Shown piece by piece: positions 22,418 through 32,265 of a DNA stretch of 32,265 bases (positions within the stretch are counted from its first letter, which is position 1; every line of letters starts with the position of its first letter). The translations under genes and the position numbers were made by a program. Source of the DNA: Pseudobdellovibrionaceae bacterium (lineage in GTDB: Bacteria; Bdellovibrionota; Bdellovibrionia; Bdellovibrionales; Bdellovibrionaceae); contig JACMMZ010000017.1 of NCBI GenBank assembly GCA_014378775.1, forward strand, positions 1 to 32,265. The letters run 5' to 3'. The notes below the pieces were generated by a model. It searched no databases. It had not been told where the DNA came from and saw only the letters and a list, made by a program, of their open reading frames with translations.

Positions 22418-24889
22418 ATGGAAAATTCAGATAATAATAATAATGTAAAAGGGATTACTAACATAGATATCAACAAAGAAATGCGCGAAGCGTATTTGCA
22501 ATACTCGATGTCGGTGATTGTTGGTCGTGCGTTACCCGATGTTCGTGATGGTTTAAAGCCGGTTCATCGCCGCGTTTTATTTGCTCAACATGAATTATCG
22601 AACACTCATGATAAGCCTTATAAAAAATCGGCCCGCGTGGTCGGCGACGTTATCGGTAAATACCATCCCCATGGCGACAGTGCCGTTTACGAATCAATGG
22701 TTCGTATGGCGCAAGACTTCTCACTTCGCTACCCGTTGATTGATGGTCAAGGAAACTTCGGATCAATCGATGGAGATTCGGCGGCCGCTTCTCGTTATAC
22801 GGAAGTTCGCATGACTCGTTTAGCGGAAGAATTATTAAACGATATCGAAAAAGAAACGGTTCCCTTCGGGCCGAACTACGATGACTCATTGGAAATTCCG
22901 TTAGTCTTACCGGCAAAATACCCTAATTTATTAGTCAATGGATCTTCAGGTATCGCGGTCGGCATGGCGACAAACATTCCGCCGCATAATTTAGGTGAAG
23001 TGATCGATGGATGTATTCATTTGATTAAAAATCCGGATTGTTCGGTGGATGAAATCATTGAAAGAATTCCCGGACCGGATTTTCCGACCGCCGGTCAAAT
23101 CGCCGGTAAATCGGGGATTTTACAAGCTTACAAAAAAGGTCGTGGTATCATTACGATCAAAGCTAAGACTGAAATTGAATTTAAAAAAGATCACGAAGAA
23201 ATCATTATCACGGAACTTCCTTACCAAGTTAATAAAGCTAAATTAATTGAAAGTATTGCGGACTTGGTTAAGGAAAAAACGGTTGAGGGCATTTCGGATA
23301 TTCGCGACGAATCATCTCGTGAAGGTATGCGTGCGGTGATTGTTTTGAAACGCGGCGAAAACGCTTCGGTTATTCTAAATCGTTTATTAAAATTTACGCA
23401 GCTTCAAATCAGCTTCGGTATTATCATGTTAGCCTTAGATGCTAAAAATCAGCCGGTGGTATTTGAACTCAAACAAATGCTTCAAGCGTTTTTAGATCAC
23501 CGCCGTGACGTGGTGACAAAGCGTTGTATCTTTGAATTGAAAAAAGCACTCGAGCGTGCGCACATTTTAGAGGGCTTGAAAAAAGCTTTAGATAATATCG
23601 ATGCGGTAATCGCCACGATCAAAGCGTCAAAGGAAGCGGCTACGGCTCGTGAAGCCTTAATGGATAAATTCCAATTCAGTGAACGCCAAGCTATTGCCAT
23701 TTTAGAAATGCGTTTACAGCGCTTAACCGGTTTAGAAATTCAAAAAATCGTTGATGAATTAAATGGTCTGATGAAACAAGTGGATTGGTTACGATTTGTC
23801 TTAGCTGACGTAAATGAAATATATAAAATTATCGTGGATGAGCTTGAAGATATCAAAAAACGCTATTCGAATCCTCGTCGTACAGAAATCACCGGAGATT
23901 TAACGGATATCGAAGATGAAGATTTAATTGCGGATGAACCTATGGTCGTCACCGTCACAAACACAGGCTACATTAAACGAATTTCGACCGAAGAGTACCG
24001 CGTCCAAAAACGTGGCGGTAAGGGATTAAAAGGCATGGAAACTCGCGAAGAGGATTACGTGACCGATTTATTCACCGCCAGCACTAAAACCATGTTGTTA
24101 GTCTTTACCGATAAGGGAAAAGTTTACTGGTGCAAAGTTCACCGCTTACCACTAGGAAGTCGAATTTCAAAAGGTAAAGCGATCGCCAACGTGGTCCAAT
24201 TAGCAGCGGGAGAAAAAGTTCGCGCTATCTTGCCAGTTGATGAATTTACCGAAAATAAATACGTTGTGATGCTGACTGAAAAAGGAATTATCAAGAAAAC
24301 GTCTTTAGATGCTTTCAATAATCCTCGCCAGGCCGGAATTATTGCTTTAACTACAGATCTAGATGATCAGTTAGTTTCAGCCAAAATTTCAGATGGCACT
24401 TCCGATATCTTTATCGCTACCAAAGAAGGTATGTCGATTCGTTTTAACGAAGATGACGTACGCGGCATGGGACGTTCTGCTCGTGGAGTAAAAGGTATTA
24501 CATTATCTAAAGATGATAGCGTAATCGGTATGGAAGTCTTAGAGAAAGACACTAAAGATACCATTCTTATGGTCACTGGCAAAGGCTACGGAAAACGTTC
24601 AGAACCAACTGAATACCGCGTTCAAAGCCGTGGTGGGGTTGGAATTATTACACAGAAAACGACTGATAAGGTCGGCAACGTGATCGGAACAACGAAAGTT
24701 AAACCAACGCAAGAGCTTATTTTATCGACAGATCAGGGACAAGTTATCCGTATGAAAATTACAGATATTTCAGTACTAGGTCGTAATACTCAAGGGGTTC
24801 GTTTAATTAATTTAGATGATAAACAAGAGTTCGTTTGCAGTTTAGCAGTTGTGGACGATGAAGAAAAAGCCGGCGAAGAAATTCACTAA
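22418..24889 (+). CDS. gyrA: DNA gyrase subunit A
   Basis: 823 aa with [41 protein letters not shown], catalytic AASRYTE and GyrA-box QKRGGKG. Confidence 0.99.
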   Translation: MENSDNNNNVKGITNIDINKEMREAYLQYSMSVIVGRALPDVRDGLKPVHRRVLFAQHELSNTHDKPYKKSARVVGDVIGKYHPHGDSAVYESMVRMAQDFSLRYPLIDGQGNFGSIDGDSAAASRYTEVRMTRLAEELLNDIEKETVPFGPNYDDSLEIPLVLPAKYPNLLVNGSSGIAVGMATNIPPHNLGEVIDGCIHLIKNPDCSVDEIIERIPGPDFPTAGQIAGKSGILQAYKKGRGIITIKAKTEIEFKKDHEEIIITELPYQVNKAKLIESIADLVKEKTVEGISDIRDESSREGMRAVIVLKRGENASVILNRLLKFTQLQISFGIIMLALDAKNQPVVFELKQMLQAFLDHRRDVVTKRCIFELKKALERAHILEGLKKALDNIDAVIATIKASKEAATAREALMDKFQFSERQAIAILEMRLQRLTGLEIQKIVDELNGLMKQVDWLRFVLADVNEIYKIIVDELEDIKKRYSNPRRTEITGDLTDIEDEDLIADEPMVVTVTNTGYIKRISTEEYRVQKRGGKGLKGMETREEDYVTDLFTASTKTMLLVFTDKGKVYWCKVHRLPLGSRISKGKAIANVVQLAAGEKVRAILPVDEFTENKYVVMLTEKGIIKKTSLDAFNNPRQAGIIALTTDLDDQLVSAKISDGTSDIFIATKEGMSIRFNEDDVRGMGRSARGVKGITLSKDDSVIGMEVLEKDTKDTILMVTGKGYGKRSEPTEYRVQSRGGVGIITQKTTDKVGNVIGTTKVKPTQELILSTDQGQVIRMKITDISVLGRNTQGVRLINLDDKQEFVCSLAVVDDEEKAGEEIH

Positions 24890-24913
24890 TTCGCCGAGTT
24901 TGTTTAAAAAAAA

Positions 24914-25123
24914 ATGAAAAATAACAAGTACTTCATCTTTGCTTCAATAGGTTTTGAGTTAGTCGCTTTGATCGTTTTATTTATCTATCTTGGCGAATAT
25001 TTAGTGGCACGAGGCTGGCCTCAGTCTACGAAGGCTTTTGGGATTGTTCTGGCTTTCGCGCTCTGGATTACGAGTCTTGTGGTCAAATTGAAATCTTTAG
25101 AAAACTCTAAAAAAGATGATTAA
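24914..25123 (+). CDS. AtpZ-like small membrane protein
   Basis: 69 aa with two predicted TM segments, immediately upstream of an AtpI-like gene and subunit a. Confidence 0.65.
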   Translation: MKNNKYFIFASIGFELVALIVLFIYLGEYLVARGWPQSTKAFGIVLAFALWITSLVVKLKSLENSKKDD

Positions 25124-25463
25124 AAAATCAGCTATCATGATGTCCCTGGCGAACGGAATTATTTTCATCATTTTGGGATTTTATTTCAACTCGCCCATGG
25201 CAATTAGCTTTTTATTTAGTTCGATGTTGTTGCTGATCAATTATGTCGGCTTGGCTATTATGTGGAAAATAATCATTACACAGCGAAAAGCCGGATTGGC
25301 GGCTTTGGTCGCTTTGGTCAAATACCCACTGATCGGAATTTCTATTTTCTGGGCAGGTCGCCAGCCGTGGATGAATTCGATCGGTATCACAATCGGTATT
25401 TGCGCATTTTTAATTAATATAGTACTAACTTTACTGATTCTTAGAGACAGAAAAAATCCGTAA
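25116..25463 (+). CDS. AtpI-like membrane protein
   Basis: 115 aa with about four TM segments; overlaps the AtpZ-like ORF by 8 bp and precedes atpB. Confidence 0.65.
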   Translation: MIKKSAIMMSLANGIIFIILGFYFNSPMAISFLFSSMLLLINYVGLAIMWKIIITQRKAGLAALVALVKYPLIGISIFWAGRQPWMNSIGITIGICAFLINIVLTLLILRDRKNP

Positions 25464-25475
25464 AGAGGTATTCTC

Positions 25476-26162
25476 ATGCATTTTACATGGTCACAATTAA
25501 TTCCAGGGGTTGGGCATCAGTACTCACACGTTGCTACACTCGCGATTGCCTCTCTTTTTCTTATTTTACTAGGGATTCGTGCTCGAGTGGCTTTAGGTTC
25601 TGGGAACGCATCCGTCGTTCCTACTAGTTCTTTTTCTGTTCGCGGCATTTTCGAATTATTAACTGAAAGCATTGGTAAATTATCCGATCAAGTGATCGGT
25701 CATCATGGTCGTCAGTTTGCTCCGTATTTCACCGCTATTTTTCTGTATATTTTATTTAATAACTTTCTGGGATTAATCCCGGGAATGGTTCCGGCGACAG
25801 AAAATTTCAATACAACTTTTGCTTTAGGTGTTTTTTCATTTATCGCGTACAACGTGATCGGAATTAAACACGGTGGCTTGGGTTACTTGAAACATTTCTT
25901 GGGTCCGGTTTGGTGGTTAGCTCCTTTGATGCTAGCTATTGAATTATTATCCCATATTTTACGTCCGCTGACTTTAGGATTACGTTTAGCCAACGTTATG
26001 ACCGGTGACCACACAGTTCTTGCGGTCTTCTTAGGTTTGTTTCCCGTGGGCCCCGCCATTCCATTTTATCTCATGGGAATGTTGGTTAGCACCATTCAGG
26101 CATTTGTATTTACTTTATTATCTATGGTTTATGTAGCTCTTGCGACAGCTAGCGACCATTAG
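25476..26162 (+). CDS. atpB: Fo ATP synthase subunit a
   Basis: 228 aa with the conserved Arg motif LTLGLRLANVMTGDH and FNNFLGLIPG. Confidence 0.97.
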   Translation: MHFTWSQLIPGVGHQYSHVATLAIASLFLILLGIRARVALGSGNASVVPTSSFSVRGIFELLTESIGKLSDQVIGHHGRQFAPYFTAIFLYILFNNFLGLIPGMVPATENFNTTFALGVFSFIAYNVIGIKHGGLGYLKHFLGPVWWLAPLMLAIELLSHILRPLTLGLRLANVMTGDHTVLAVFLGLFPVGPAIPFYLMGMLVSTIQAFVFTLLSMVYVALATASDH

Positions 26163-26195
26163 AAATATCACACACAAAAGACGAAGGAGTCTCAT

Positions 26196-26519
26196 ATGAA
26201 AAAAGCAATTCTATTTGCATTAACAACAATCGCTTCCGCTTCTGTTTTCGCTCAAGAAGCGGTAGCTCACGCGAACAATTCAAACAGTGGTATGGTTGCT
26301 ATCGCAGCATCTATCGCAATCGGTTTGGCAGTATTGGGCGGAACTATGGCTCAAGGTAAAGCTGCAGCTGCAGCTTTGGAAGGAATGGCTCGTAATCCAG
26401 CGGCTTCTGAAAAAATGTTTACACCGTTCATCTTAGCTTTAGCTCTTATCGAGTCTTTAGTGATCTTAGCCTTCCTCGTAGCCTTCATCAAATTACCAGC
26501 AGCTTCTTTCGGCTTCTAA
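26196..26519 (+). CDS. atpE: Fo ATP synthase subunit c with N-terminal signal-like extension
   Basis: 107 aa; MKKAILFALTTIASASVFAQ leader followed by a two-helix c subunit with loop ARNP and carboxylate in ALIES. Good RBS (GAAGGAG). Confidence 0.96.
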   Translation: MKKAILFALTTIASASVFAQEAVAHANNSNSGMVAIAASIAIGLAVLGGTMAQGKAAAAALEGMARNPAASEKMFTPFILALALIESLVILAFLVAFIKLPAASFGF

Positions 26520-26568
26520 TTTTTATCTTTGGGCTTTATGCCTTGATAAAATATTTAAACGAAAATGC

Positions 26569-26600
26569 AAAAACCCAACAGAAATGTTGGGTTTTTTATT
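26569..26600. terminator. Intrinsic terminator after atpE, possibly bidirectional
   Basis: CCCAACA (26574-26580), GAAA loop, TGTTGGG (26585-26591), then TTTTTT. A-rich on the other side. Confidence 0.93.
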
Positions 26601-26985
26601 TAGGTTTTTTTGTTGGGATGATTTCTAATTTGTACGTGTCTTCGCCGTTATTCGTTGTGAACACCATAACTGTCTTTTGATTTTCTTGAGATATCATTGA
26701 GGATTTAGCTACCACGATTTTCTGACCGTCCTTATCAAAACTGCCGACTTCAAAACTCATTTTTACTAAATTTTTTTCGTCTTCAGTTGTTGTTTTAATG
26801 GAAACCAAATCAATAAAATTTTCTTTTAATTCGATTGATCCCTTTTCACCTTCAAGAACACCAAACAGAGGCGAACCCACTTTTTTATCATTTTTATAAA
26901 ATTGAGTTTGAATCAAATAATTATTTTTGACCGCAAAAGTATTTAGCGAAAAGAGCGTTAATAAAGTACCAATAATTTTCTTCAT
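26596..26985 (-). CDS. Small exported protein of unknown function
   Basis: 129 aa with signal peptide MKKIIGTLLTLFSLNTFAVK; remainder is probably beta-rich; family not recognised. Confidence 0.65.
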   Translation of the reverse strand: MKKIIGTLLTLFSLNTFAVKNNYLIQTQFYKNDKKVGSPLFGVLEGEKGSIELKENFIDLVSIKTTTEDEKNLVKMSFEVGSFDKDGQKIVVAKSSMISQENQKTVMVFTTNNGEDTYKLEIIPTKKPK

Positions 26986-26996
26986 GATTTCCTCAA

Positions 26997-28373
26997 TTAT
27001 AAATACTGATTAACGATATTCATGACTTTACTTTGAATTACTTCTAAACCCTGGGCGGTGTCGGATTCAAACCGAACCACAAGAACTGGTTGCGTGTTTG
27101 AAGCGCGCGCCAAGGCCCAGCCGTTAACTTTTCCGGCGAAACTAATTCGAATCCCGTCGATTAAATTTAATTTGAAATCATCACTGGGGTGAGCAAATGC
27201 GGTTTTTACTTTTTCGACGATTACTACTTTTTTCTCTTCGGTGGTATCAATGCGAATTTCTGGCGTGCTGAATGAAGACGGCAGTCCGGCTAATAATTCA
27301 GGAATATTTTTTCCAGTTTTTGCCATAATTTCGCATAATCTTAAACCGGCGTAAGGCGCGTCATCGTAACCGTAATTGCGATCAGCGAAGAAGATATGAC
27401 CGCTCATTTCTCCGCCGAACGGAGCCTTGTCTGTTTTGATTTTGTCTTTAATCAGACTATGGCCGGTCTTCCACATAACAGGTACGCCACCGTTTTTTTC
27501 GATATCTTGATACATACGATCAGAACATTTCACATCGCCAACTATTTTTTGATTTTTTAAATTTTTTAAAATATCGCGGGAGAAAATAGTCATGAGTTCA
27601 TCGCCGTAAATCATTTTTCCGGTGTGATCCACAATTCCGATTCGATCGGCATCGCCGTCAAAACCGATTCCTACCATAGCGCCTGATTTTAGAACCGCTT
27701 CTTTCAGATGAACAAGATTTTCTTCCACCGTTGGATCGGGATGATGATTAGGAAAACGACCATCCGGTTGTTCGAATAAAATTTCCGGATCCAAGCCTAC
27801 TTCGTTGTACAGTTTACGAACGATGCAGCCTGCAGCTCCGTTACCACAATCTAAAACCACTTTGAACGGTTTGATCTGTTTGAATTCCTCTTTGTAGCGC
27901 GCTAAATAAGAGGGAAAAATATCATGAACTTCTGAAACTCCTGTTCCAGTGACGTAATCTTTTTCGTTTATTATTTTTTGTAAGGTTTGGATATCGGTAC
28001 CGTGAATCGTCGTCGTTCCCACCGAAATTTTAAAACCATTATATTCGGGCGGATTATGACTACCCGTTACCATGATGGCGCCATCTAAATTGAGATCAAA
28101 AGTTGAATAATAACTAATCGGTGAGGTCACCAGCCCCAGCATGTACACATGTGAGCCGGATTCCATAAAACCTTTTTGTAAAGCTGCCATGAGAGGCCCG
28201 CAGGAAGTTCTTGCATCGTGGCCTAAGGATAATCGTAGATTTTTCTTATTCGTTTTTTTATGGATGAAAGAACAAAGTGATTTTCCGAGGTGATAGGCAA
28301 ATTCATCATCAAACTGTTGATTGTAAACGCCGCGGATATCATATTCTCGGAAAATAATTGGTTCCATGATCAC
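26997..28373 (-). CDS. Phosphomannomutase/phosphoglucomutase
   Basis: 458 aa with REYDIRGVYN, catalytic-Ser loop MVTGSHNPPEYNGFK, GFDGDADRIG and GGEMSGHIFF. Confidence 0.95.
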   Translation of the reverse strand: MIMEPIIFREYDIRGVYNQQFDDEFAYHLGKSLCSFIHKKTNKKNLRLSLGHDARTSCGPLMAALQKGFMESGSHVYMLGLVTSPISYYSTFDLNLDGAIMVTGSHNPPEYNGFKISVGTTTIHGTDIQTLQKIINEKDYVTGTGVSEVHDIFPSYLARYKEEFKQIKPFKVVLDCGNGAAGCIVRKLYNEVGLDPEILFEQPDGRFPNHHPDPTVEENLVHLKEAVLKSGAMVGIGFDGDADRIGIVDHTGKMIYGDELMTIFSRDILKNLKNQKIVGDVKCSDRMYQDIEKNGGVPVMWKTGHSLIKDKIKTDKAPFGGEMSGHIFFADRNYGYDDAPYAGLRLCEIMAKTGKNIPELLAGLPSSFSTPEIRIDTTEEKKVVIVEKVKTAFAHPSDDFKLNLIDGIRISFAGKVNGWALARASNTQPVLVVRFESDTAQGLEVIQSKVMNIVNQYL

Positions 28374-28399
28374 AGATGACCTCTTTTGTTTAATCTTAA

Positions 28400-29380
28400 T
28401 TACAGAATTTTAATGTAAGAATCTTGTTTCTTTGATTCAAACCAGTTTTTAAGTTGGCGCTTGAAATTTTTCTCAACTAAGAAGGACTTGATTTGATCTT
28501 TGATTTTTAAAAATTGGGGATCTTGAGAATTTTTTTTATTTAAAACCTTAACAATATGTACACCTTGTTTTGTTTGAATCGGATTCGAAACTTCGCCTTC
28601 GGATAAACGAGCTATTTCGGCTTCGATTTCACGATTAAATTCGCCGGCCTTAAAAGTCCCCAAGACCCCGTCTTTAGCTGCGCCGGAACCTTCATTGTAG
28701 GCGTTAGCTACGGATTCAAATGATTCTTGGCCGCTCATTCGCTTTTTCATCGCGATCGCTTTTTCCATAGCTGCTGCTTCGCCGATTTTTTTAGACGGAA
28801 CAAGAATTTGAGCCAGGGTGTATTCATTTAAACTGGGAACGTAGCTAGGATTTTTTTGCCGGAATTCATTATAAGCATCTTCATCGGTGATGCGAAGCTT
28901 GGAAATAACTTCGGCTTCGTAAAACGCTTGGCGTTCTAGACGATTTTTTAAATTTTCACGGTATTCGTTTGTTGAATAGCCTTGTTTTTTAATGAACTCA
29001 TTAAGTTGTGTTTTATTCATGCGGTTGCGAGTTGCCAAAGTCGTCATTTCGCTATTCACCCGTTCATCAGATACGCTGAGATTTAATTTTTTAACTTCGG
29101 ACTGAATCATTTTTTCGCGAATCAAATAATCTAATTGTTTTTGCGAATCCGCTTTAAGAACGCTGAGCGGAGCTTCGTCTAAAACTAACGAATCATCAAT
29201 GGCTCCCTCTTGTTTTAAGCGCCGTGGGAAGTTGTTCAATTCAGATTGCAAGATAGGTTCAGAATTTACGATGGCAATAATTCTATTCACCAACTCTTTA
29301 GCCTCAGCGTTGAACGATGTTCCCACCGCAACCAGGGTTATCAAAACGAATGATTTTAAGAGATTAGAGAAAAAGTTCAT
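28400..29380 (-). CDS. SurA-like periplasmic parvulin-type peptidyl-prolyl isomerase
   Basis: 326 aa with signal peptide, SurA-like N-domain (NRIIAIVNSEPILQSEL) and a parvulin domain (YTLAQILVPSKK...GVLGTFKAGEF...GVHIVKVL). Confidence 0.9.
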   Translation of the reverse strand: MNFFSNLLKSFVLITLVAVGTSFNAEAKELVNRIIAIVNSEPILQSELNNFPRRLKQEGAIDDSLVLDEAPLSVLKADSQKQLDYLIREKMIQSEVKKLNLSVSDERVNSEMTTLATRNRMNKTQLNEFIKKQGYSTNEYRENLKNRLERQAFYEAEVISKLRITDEDAYNEFRQKNPSYVPSLNEYTLAQILVPSKKIGEAAAMEKAIAMKKRMSGQESFESVANAYNEGSGAAKDGVLGTFKAGEFNREIEAEIARLSEGEVSNPIQTKQGVHIVKVLNKKNSQDPQFLKIKDQIKSFLVEKNFKRQLKNWFESKKQDSYIKIL

Positions 29381-29397
29381 AACTGACCTAACTGAAA

Positions 29398-30219
29398 TTA
29401 TTCAACAAGTTTAGGGTTAGTCTGAATTTTTGAAGTTTTTTTCAAAGTTGAAAAATATTCGTCGAATAAAACTTTTCTTTTGTCATCAAAAACAGCCATA
29501 CGGATTTCACGCTTTGGAGCCTCTTCAAAGCTATGTTTGCCGGTTAATTTTATGATGTGAAAACCAAAAGCTGTTTCAACTAAATCTTGAGTCATTGAAT
29601 TGAGCTTAAGTTCGATCGCGGCGTCGTAATATGACGGATTTAAAGTGATCCGCGATTGCCACCCGACATCTCCGCCAATGTTTTTAGTGGTGGTATCATC
29701 GGAATACAAACGGACCAATTCTTCAAACGGACGTTTTGATTTTTTAACTTCAGATAAAATCTCCAATGCGCGCTTTTTCGCTTCGGCTCTTTGTTCAGCG
29801 GTAGCGCCGGGTTTTACTTCGATAATAAGAACCGACAAACGGATCTGTGGATTTTTAGCGTACCACGTTTTCATTTCTTCGTCAGAGACTTTAATGTTTT
29901 GAACTTTTTTGCCCAATTCTTTTTCCAAGAGGCCTTTATACATTTCTTGGTTGATGCGATCGGCAACCAAAGGATCTTTTTCTAGATTCATTTTTTTCGC
30001 CTGCTGAACACCGAGCTCGTAACGAACGATGTCTTCAAGAAAAACTTTTCGACTAGGAGGATTAACGCTAACTTGAGACAACACTTCAGCATATTTTTTG
30101 TTGAACTGTTCTAAAGTTATTTTCTGAGCGCCAATTATCGCAACTACATCAGTTGGTTTCTGCGCCGAAACGTTCAAAGACAAAAGTATTGATAACAAAC
30201 TGACAAAAATCCATTTCAT
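29398..30219 (-). CDS. PpiC-type peptidyl-prolyl isomerase
   Basis: Track ORF to 30231; MKWIFVSLLSILLSLNVSAQ from 30219 is a better signal peptide start. Parvulin pattern FEELVRLYSDDTTTKNIGGDVGW...FGFHIIKLTG. Confidence 0.9.
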   Translation of the reverse strand: MKWIFVSLLSILLSLNVSAQKPTDVVAIIGAQKITLEQFNKKYAEVLSQVSVNPPSRKVFLEDIVRYELGVQQAKKMNLEKDPLVADRINQEMYKGLLEKELGKKVQNIKVSDEEMKTWYAKNPQIRLSVLIIEVKPGATAEQRAEAKKRALEILSEVKKSKRPFEELVRLYSDDTTTKNIGGDVGWQSRITLNPSYYDAAIELKLNSMTQDLVETAFGFHIIKLTGKHSFEEAPKREIRMAVFDDKRKVLFDEYFSTLKKTSKIQTNPKLVE

Positions 30220-30267
30220 AGCGAACTCCATCCTTAGGTTTAACTCACAAACGACACGATCTAAATG

Positions 30268-30933
30268 TTAAGACTGCGAGACCATATCAGCAATAAAATT
30301 GCCTGCATTACGACGCGCATCAAAAAGTTGAATTCTCAGGGCTTTTGCTAAATCAGGAGACCTTGGATCCAGGTCCTTATTGATGGCTAACGTTGGACCG
30401 AGCCAAACAATGTTGAGCCGAGCAAAGGGTTTCGGAAAATAAGTTTTATTCCATGATTTAGGGAAATTCCAAGCTCGGTCACAATTTACTCCGCATGCGT
30501 AAATATTTGCCCTGGTCACTCGCGAAAATTCGAAAACTCCGGCTTTAACTTCATGCAAAGGGCCCTTGGGCCCATCCACCGCAAAGCTTGCGCTTAAGCC
30601 TTCTTTACATAAACGGATTAAACCTTTAAGTGCGCCGATGCCTCCGCGAGTTGATGATCCCCGCGAAGTTTTAGCGCCGAGCAAATGAAGAGTGGTATTC
30701 ATGATTTCACCATCTTTACTGGTGGATGTCATAGTCGCTATTTTATATCTTTTTGTCAGCGAGATCAGGGCGATTTCATCGCCGTGAAAATGAGCCAAGA
30801 TCAAGCCTTTTTTAAGTTTAAGATCCTGGAGCATTTCGGGTGGTTCTGAAATTTTCAGCCGCCAGGTTGAGGAAATAATTTTATAAATTATCCAAACGAT
30901 AAATCCTAAAACGAGTCCTCTTATTTTATTCAC
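30268..30933 (-). CDS. DUF374-type lysophospholipid acyltransferase family protein
   Basis: 221 aa with N-terminal TM, ILAHFHGDEIAL, STRGGIGALKGLIRL and FAVDGPKGPLHEVKAGVFEFSR. Confidence 0.85.
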   Translation of the reverse strand: MNKIRGLVLGFIVWIIYKIISSTWRLKISEPPEMLQDLKLKKGLILAHFHGDEIALISLTKRYKIATMTSTSKDGEIMNTTLHLLGAKTSRGSSTRGGIGALKGLIRLCKEGLSASFAVDGPKGPLHEVKAGVFEFSRVTRANIYACGVNCDRAWNFPKSWNKTYFPKPFARLNIVWLGPTLAINKDLDPRSPDLAKALRIQLFDARRNAGNFIADMVSQS

Positions 30934-31901
30934 TAGTGTTGTAAAACTTTTTTAAATTCTTCAGTTAGTAAAGGTAAAATTTCAAACGCGTCGCCCACAA
31001 TTCCATAAGTCGCTTTTTGGAAAATAGGAGCATTAGCATCGCTATTAATCGCTACGATCACTTTAGCTCCGCTCATGCCGGCGATATGTTGAATAGCTCC
31101 GGAAATTCCAACAGCGATATACAACGTTGGAGCTACCGTTTTACCAGTTTGACCAACTTGCATTGAATGGGGTACCCAGCCCGCGTCGACCACGGCACGC
31201 GTTGCTCCGACCGTTGCCCCGAGCACATCCGCCAAAGGTTGAATCAGTTTAAATTGTTCAGCGTCTTTTAATCCACGCCCGCCCGAGATAATAATATTGG
31301 CTTCGGTTAAATCTAATTTTTCTGAAGTTCCCTTAACAATTTGTTTAATCAATGTTTTCAAACTTGGTTTTGTAAAGGTAATTTCTGTTGCTGTTGCCGT
31401 TTTTGAAGTATCCGCAGGACCAACAATCATTTGATTCGCACGCATAAGAACAATTTGGTATTTACAATTTTCAAACTGAGCTTGAGCAAAACATTTACCC
31501 GAATAAAGAGGTTTTTTGACTTGAGCAATCCCCCCGGAAATAGTTAACTCAGTTCCATCCGAAACAATTCCTGCCGTAATTTTTGCAGCCACACGAGGAA
31601 ATAAATCTTTTGCTAACGAGCTAGCACTAGCTAAAATAATTGTCGCCTCTGACTTTTCAATTTGTTCTGAAACAATACTTGAGAAAAATTCAGGATTGTA
31701 CTGATCGAAATCAGTTGACCCTGAAAAAATAATTTCCTGAGCGCCGTTATGAGCTAAAGAATCTTTCCCGGCTGCTGACTGTGACCCTAAGGCCAGAGCC
31801 ACTACTGGTGATCCTTGTTTGGCCGCGAATTGTAATAATTCTTGAGAGCTACGTTTTAATTTATTATTTTGAAATTCAGCGAAGACTAAAATTTTTGACA
31901 T
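30933..31901 (-). CDS. etfA: Electron transfer flavoprotein alpha subunit
   Basis: 322 aa with C-terminal FAD-binding signature (SGGRGLKD..., GATRAVVDAGWVPHSMQVGQTGKTVAPTLYIAVGISGAIQHIAGM). Confidence 0.97.
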   Translation of the reverse strand: MSKILVFAEFQNNKLKRSSQELLQFAAKQGSPVVALALGSQSAAGKDSLAHNGAQEIIFSGSTDFDQYNPEFFSSIVSEQIEKSEATIILASASSLAKDLFPRVAAKITAGIVSDGTELTISGGIAQVKKPLYSGKCFAQAQFENCKYQIVLMRANQMIVGPADTSKTATATEITFTKPSLKTLIKQIVKGTSEKLDLTEANIIISGGRGLKDAEQFKLIQPLADVLGATVGATRAVVDAGWVPHSMQVGQTGKTVAPTLYIAVGISGAIQHIAGMSGAKVIVAINSDANAPIFQKATYGIVGDAFEILPLLTEEFKKVLQH

Positions 31902-31909
31902 AATATTCC

Positions 31910-32265
31910 TTATAAAACTTTCGCTTCATCGCGAAGAAGTTTGATGAGTTCCTGAGTTTGGTGAGCGGCATCGCCTGTAAGTAATTTAACCGGAGCTTTG
32001 TCGGCTGGAAACGAAAATCCGGAAAACTTAACTTGAGAAGTGTTAGCCGCGGCTTCAATTTCTTTAATAATTTTTTTCTTGGCTTTCATGATTCCCGGAA
32101 GGCTTGCATACCTAGGCATATTAAGACCTTTGTTTGCTGCAACCAATGCCGGCGTCATCATCTGTACAATTTCTTTAGCTCCACCCTCAACATCACGTTC
32201 AACCGTGATATTTTCTGCAGTCGATTCAAATTTTGAAACAACGGTTGTGTGTGGAATAGATAAAA
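31910..32265 (-). CDS. etfB: Electron transfer flavoprotein beta subunit, truncated at the window edge
   Basis: The frame stays open beyond the track's internal ATG: LSIPHTTVVSKFESTAENITVERDVEGGAKEIVQMMTPALVAANKGLNMPRYASLPGIMKAKKK..., containing the EtfB signature. Confidence 0.93.
   Translation of the reverse strand, partial: LSIPHTTVVSKFESTAENITVERDVEGGAKEIVQMMTPALVAANKGLNMPRYASLPGIMKAKKKIIKEIEAAANTSQVKFSGFSFPADKAPVKLLTGDAAHQTQELIKLLRDEAKVL

Noticed and set aside
22650-22810. Possible quinolone-resistance changes in the GyrA QRDR
   Set aside because: [17 protein letters not shown] keeps Ser at the E. coli 83 position, and Glu at 87 is a common natural variant; no evidence for resistance.

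Overview
This window looks like the chromosomal replication-origin neighbourhood of a Bdellovibrio-like bacterium. The taxon is inferred from gene content and order, not proven. Leftward from dnaA, on the minus strand: rpmH, rnpA, yidD, yidC, jag/khpB, mnmE, mnmG, then parA-parB, then an ATP synthase operon encoding b', b, delta, alpha, gamma, beta and epsilon. Rightward, on the plus strand: dnaA, dnaN, recF, gyrB, gyrA, then a second ATP synthase block (AtpZ-like, AtpI-like, subunit a, subunit c). A strand switch at a strong intrinsic terminator (~26.57-26.60 kb) leads to minus-strand genes: a small exported protein, phosphomannomutase/phosphoglucomutase, two parvulin-type PPIases, a DUF374 acyltransferase, etfA and the 3' part of etfB. 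Most of the window is ordinary core genome; I see no CRISPR array, transposon, phage, toxin-antitoxin or defence locus. Points worth a second look: (1) rnpA seems to lack any ATG/GTG/TTG start at its homology-supported N-terminus and overlaps both neighbours; (2) a parS-like cluster flanks and enters an orphan head-on lipoprotein gene sitting between parA and mnmG, where rsmG is often found, and one parS occupies its ribosome-binding region; (3) the dnaA-dnaN gap has oriC features including a possible DnaA-trio; (4) the ATP synthase genes are split on either side of the origin, with signal-peptide-like N-termini on subunits b and c and an unusual c-ring sequence; (5) an AT-rich hairpin lies between the convergent lipoprotein gene and mnmG. 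No clearly new biological system can be demonstrated from sequence alone.
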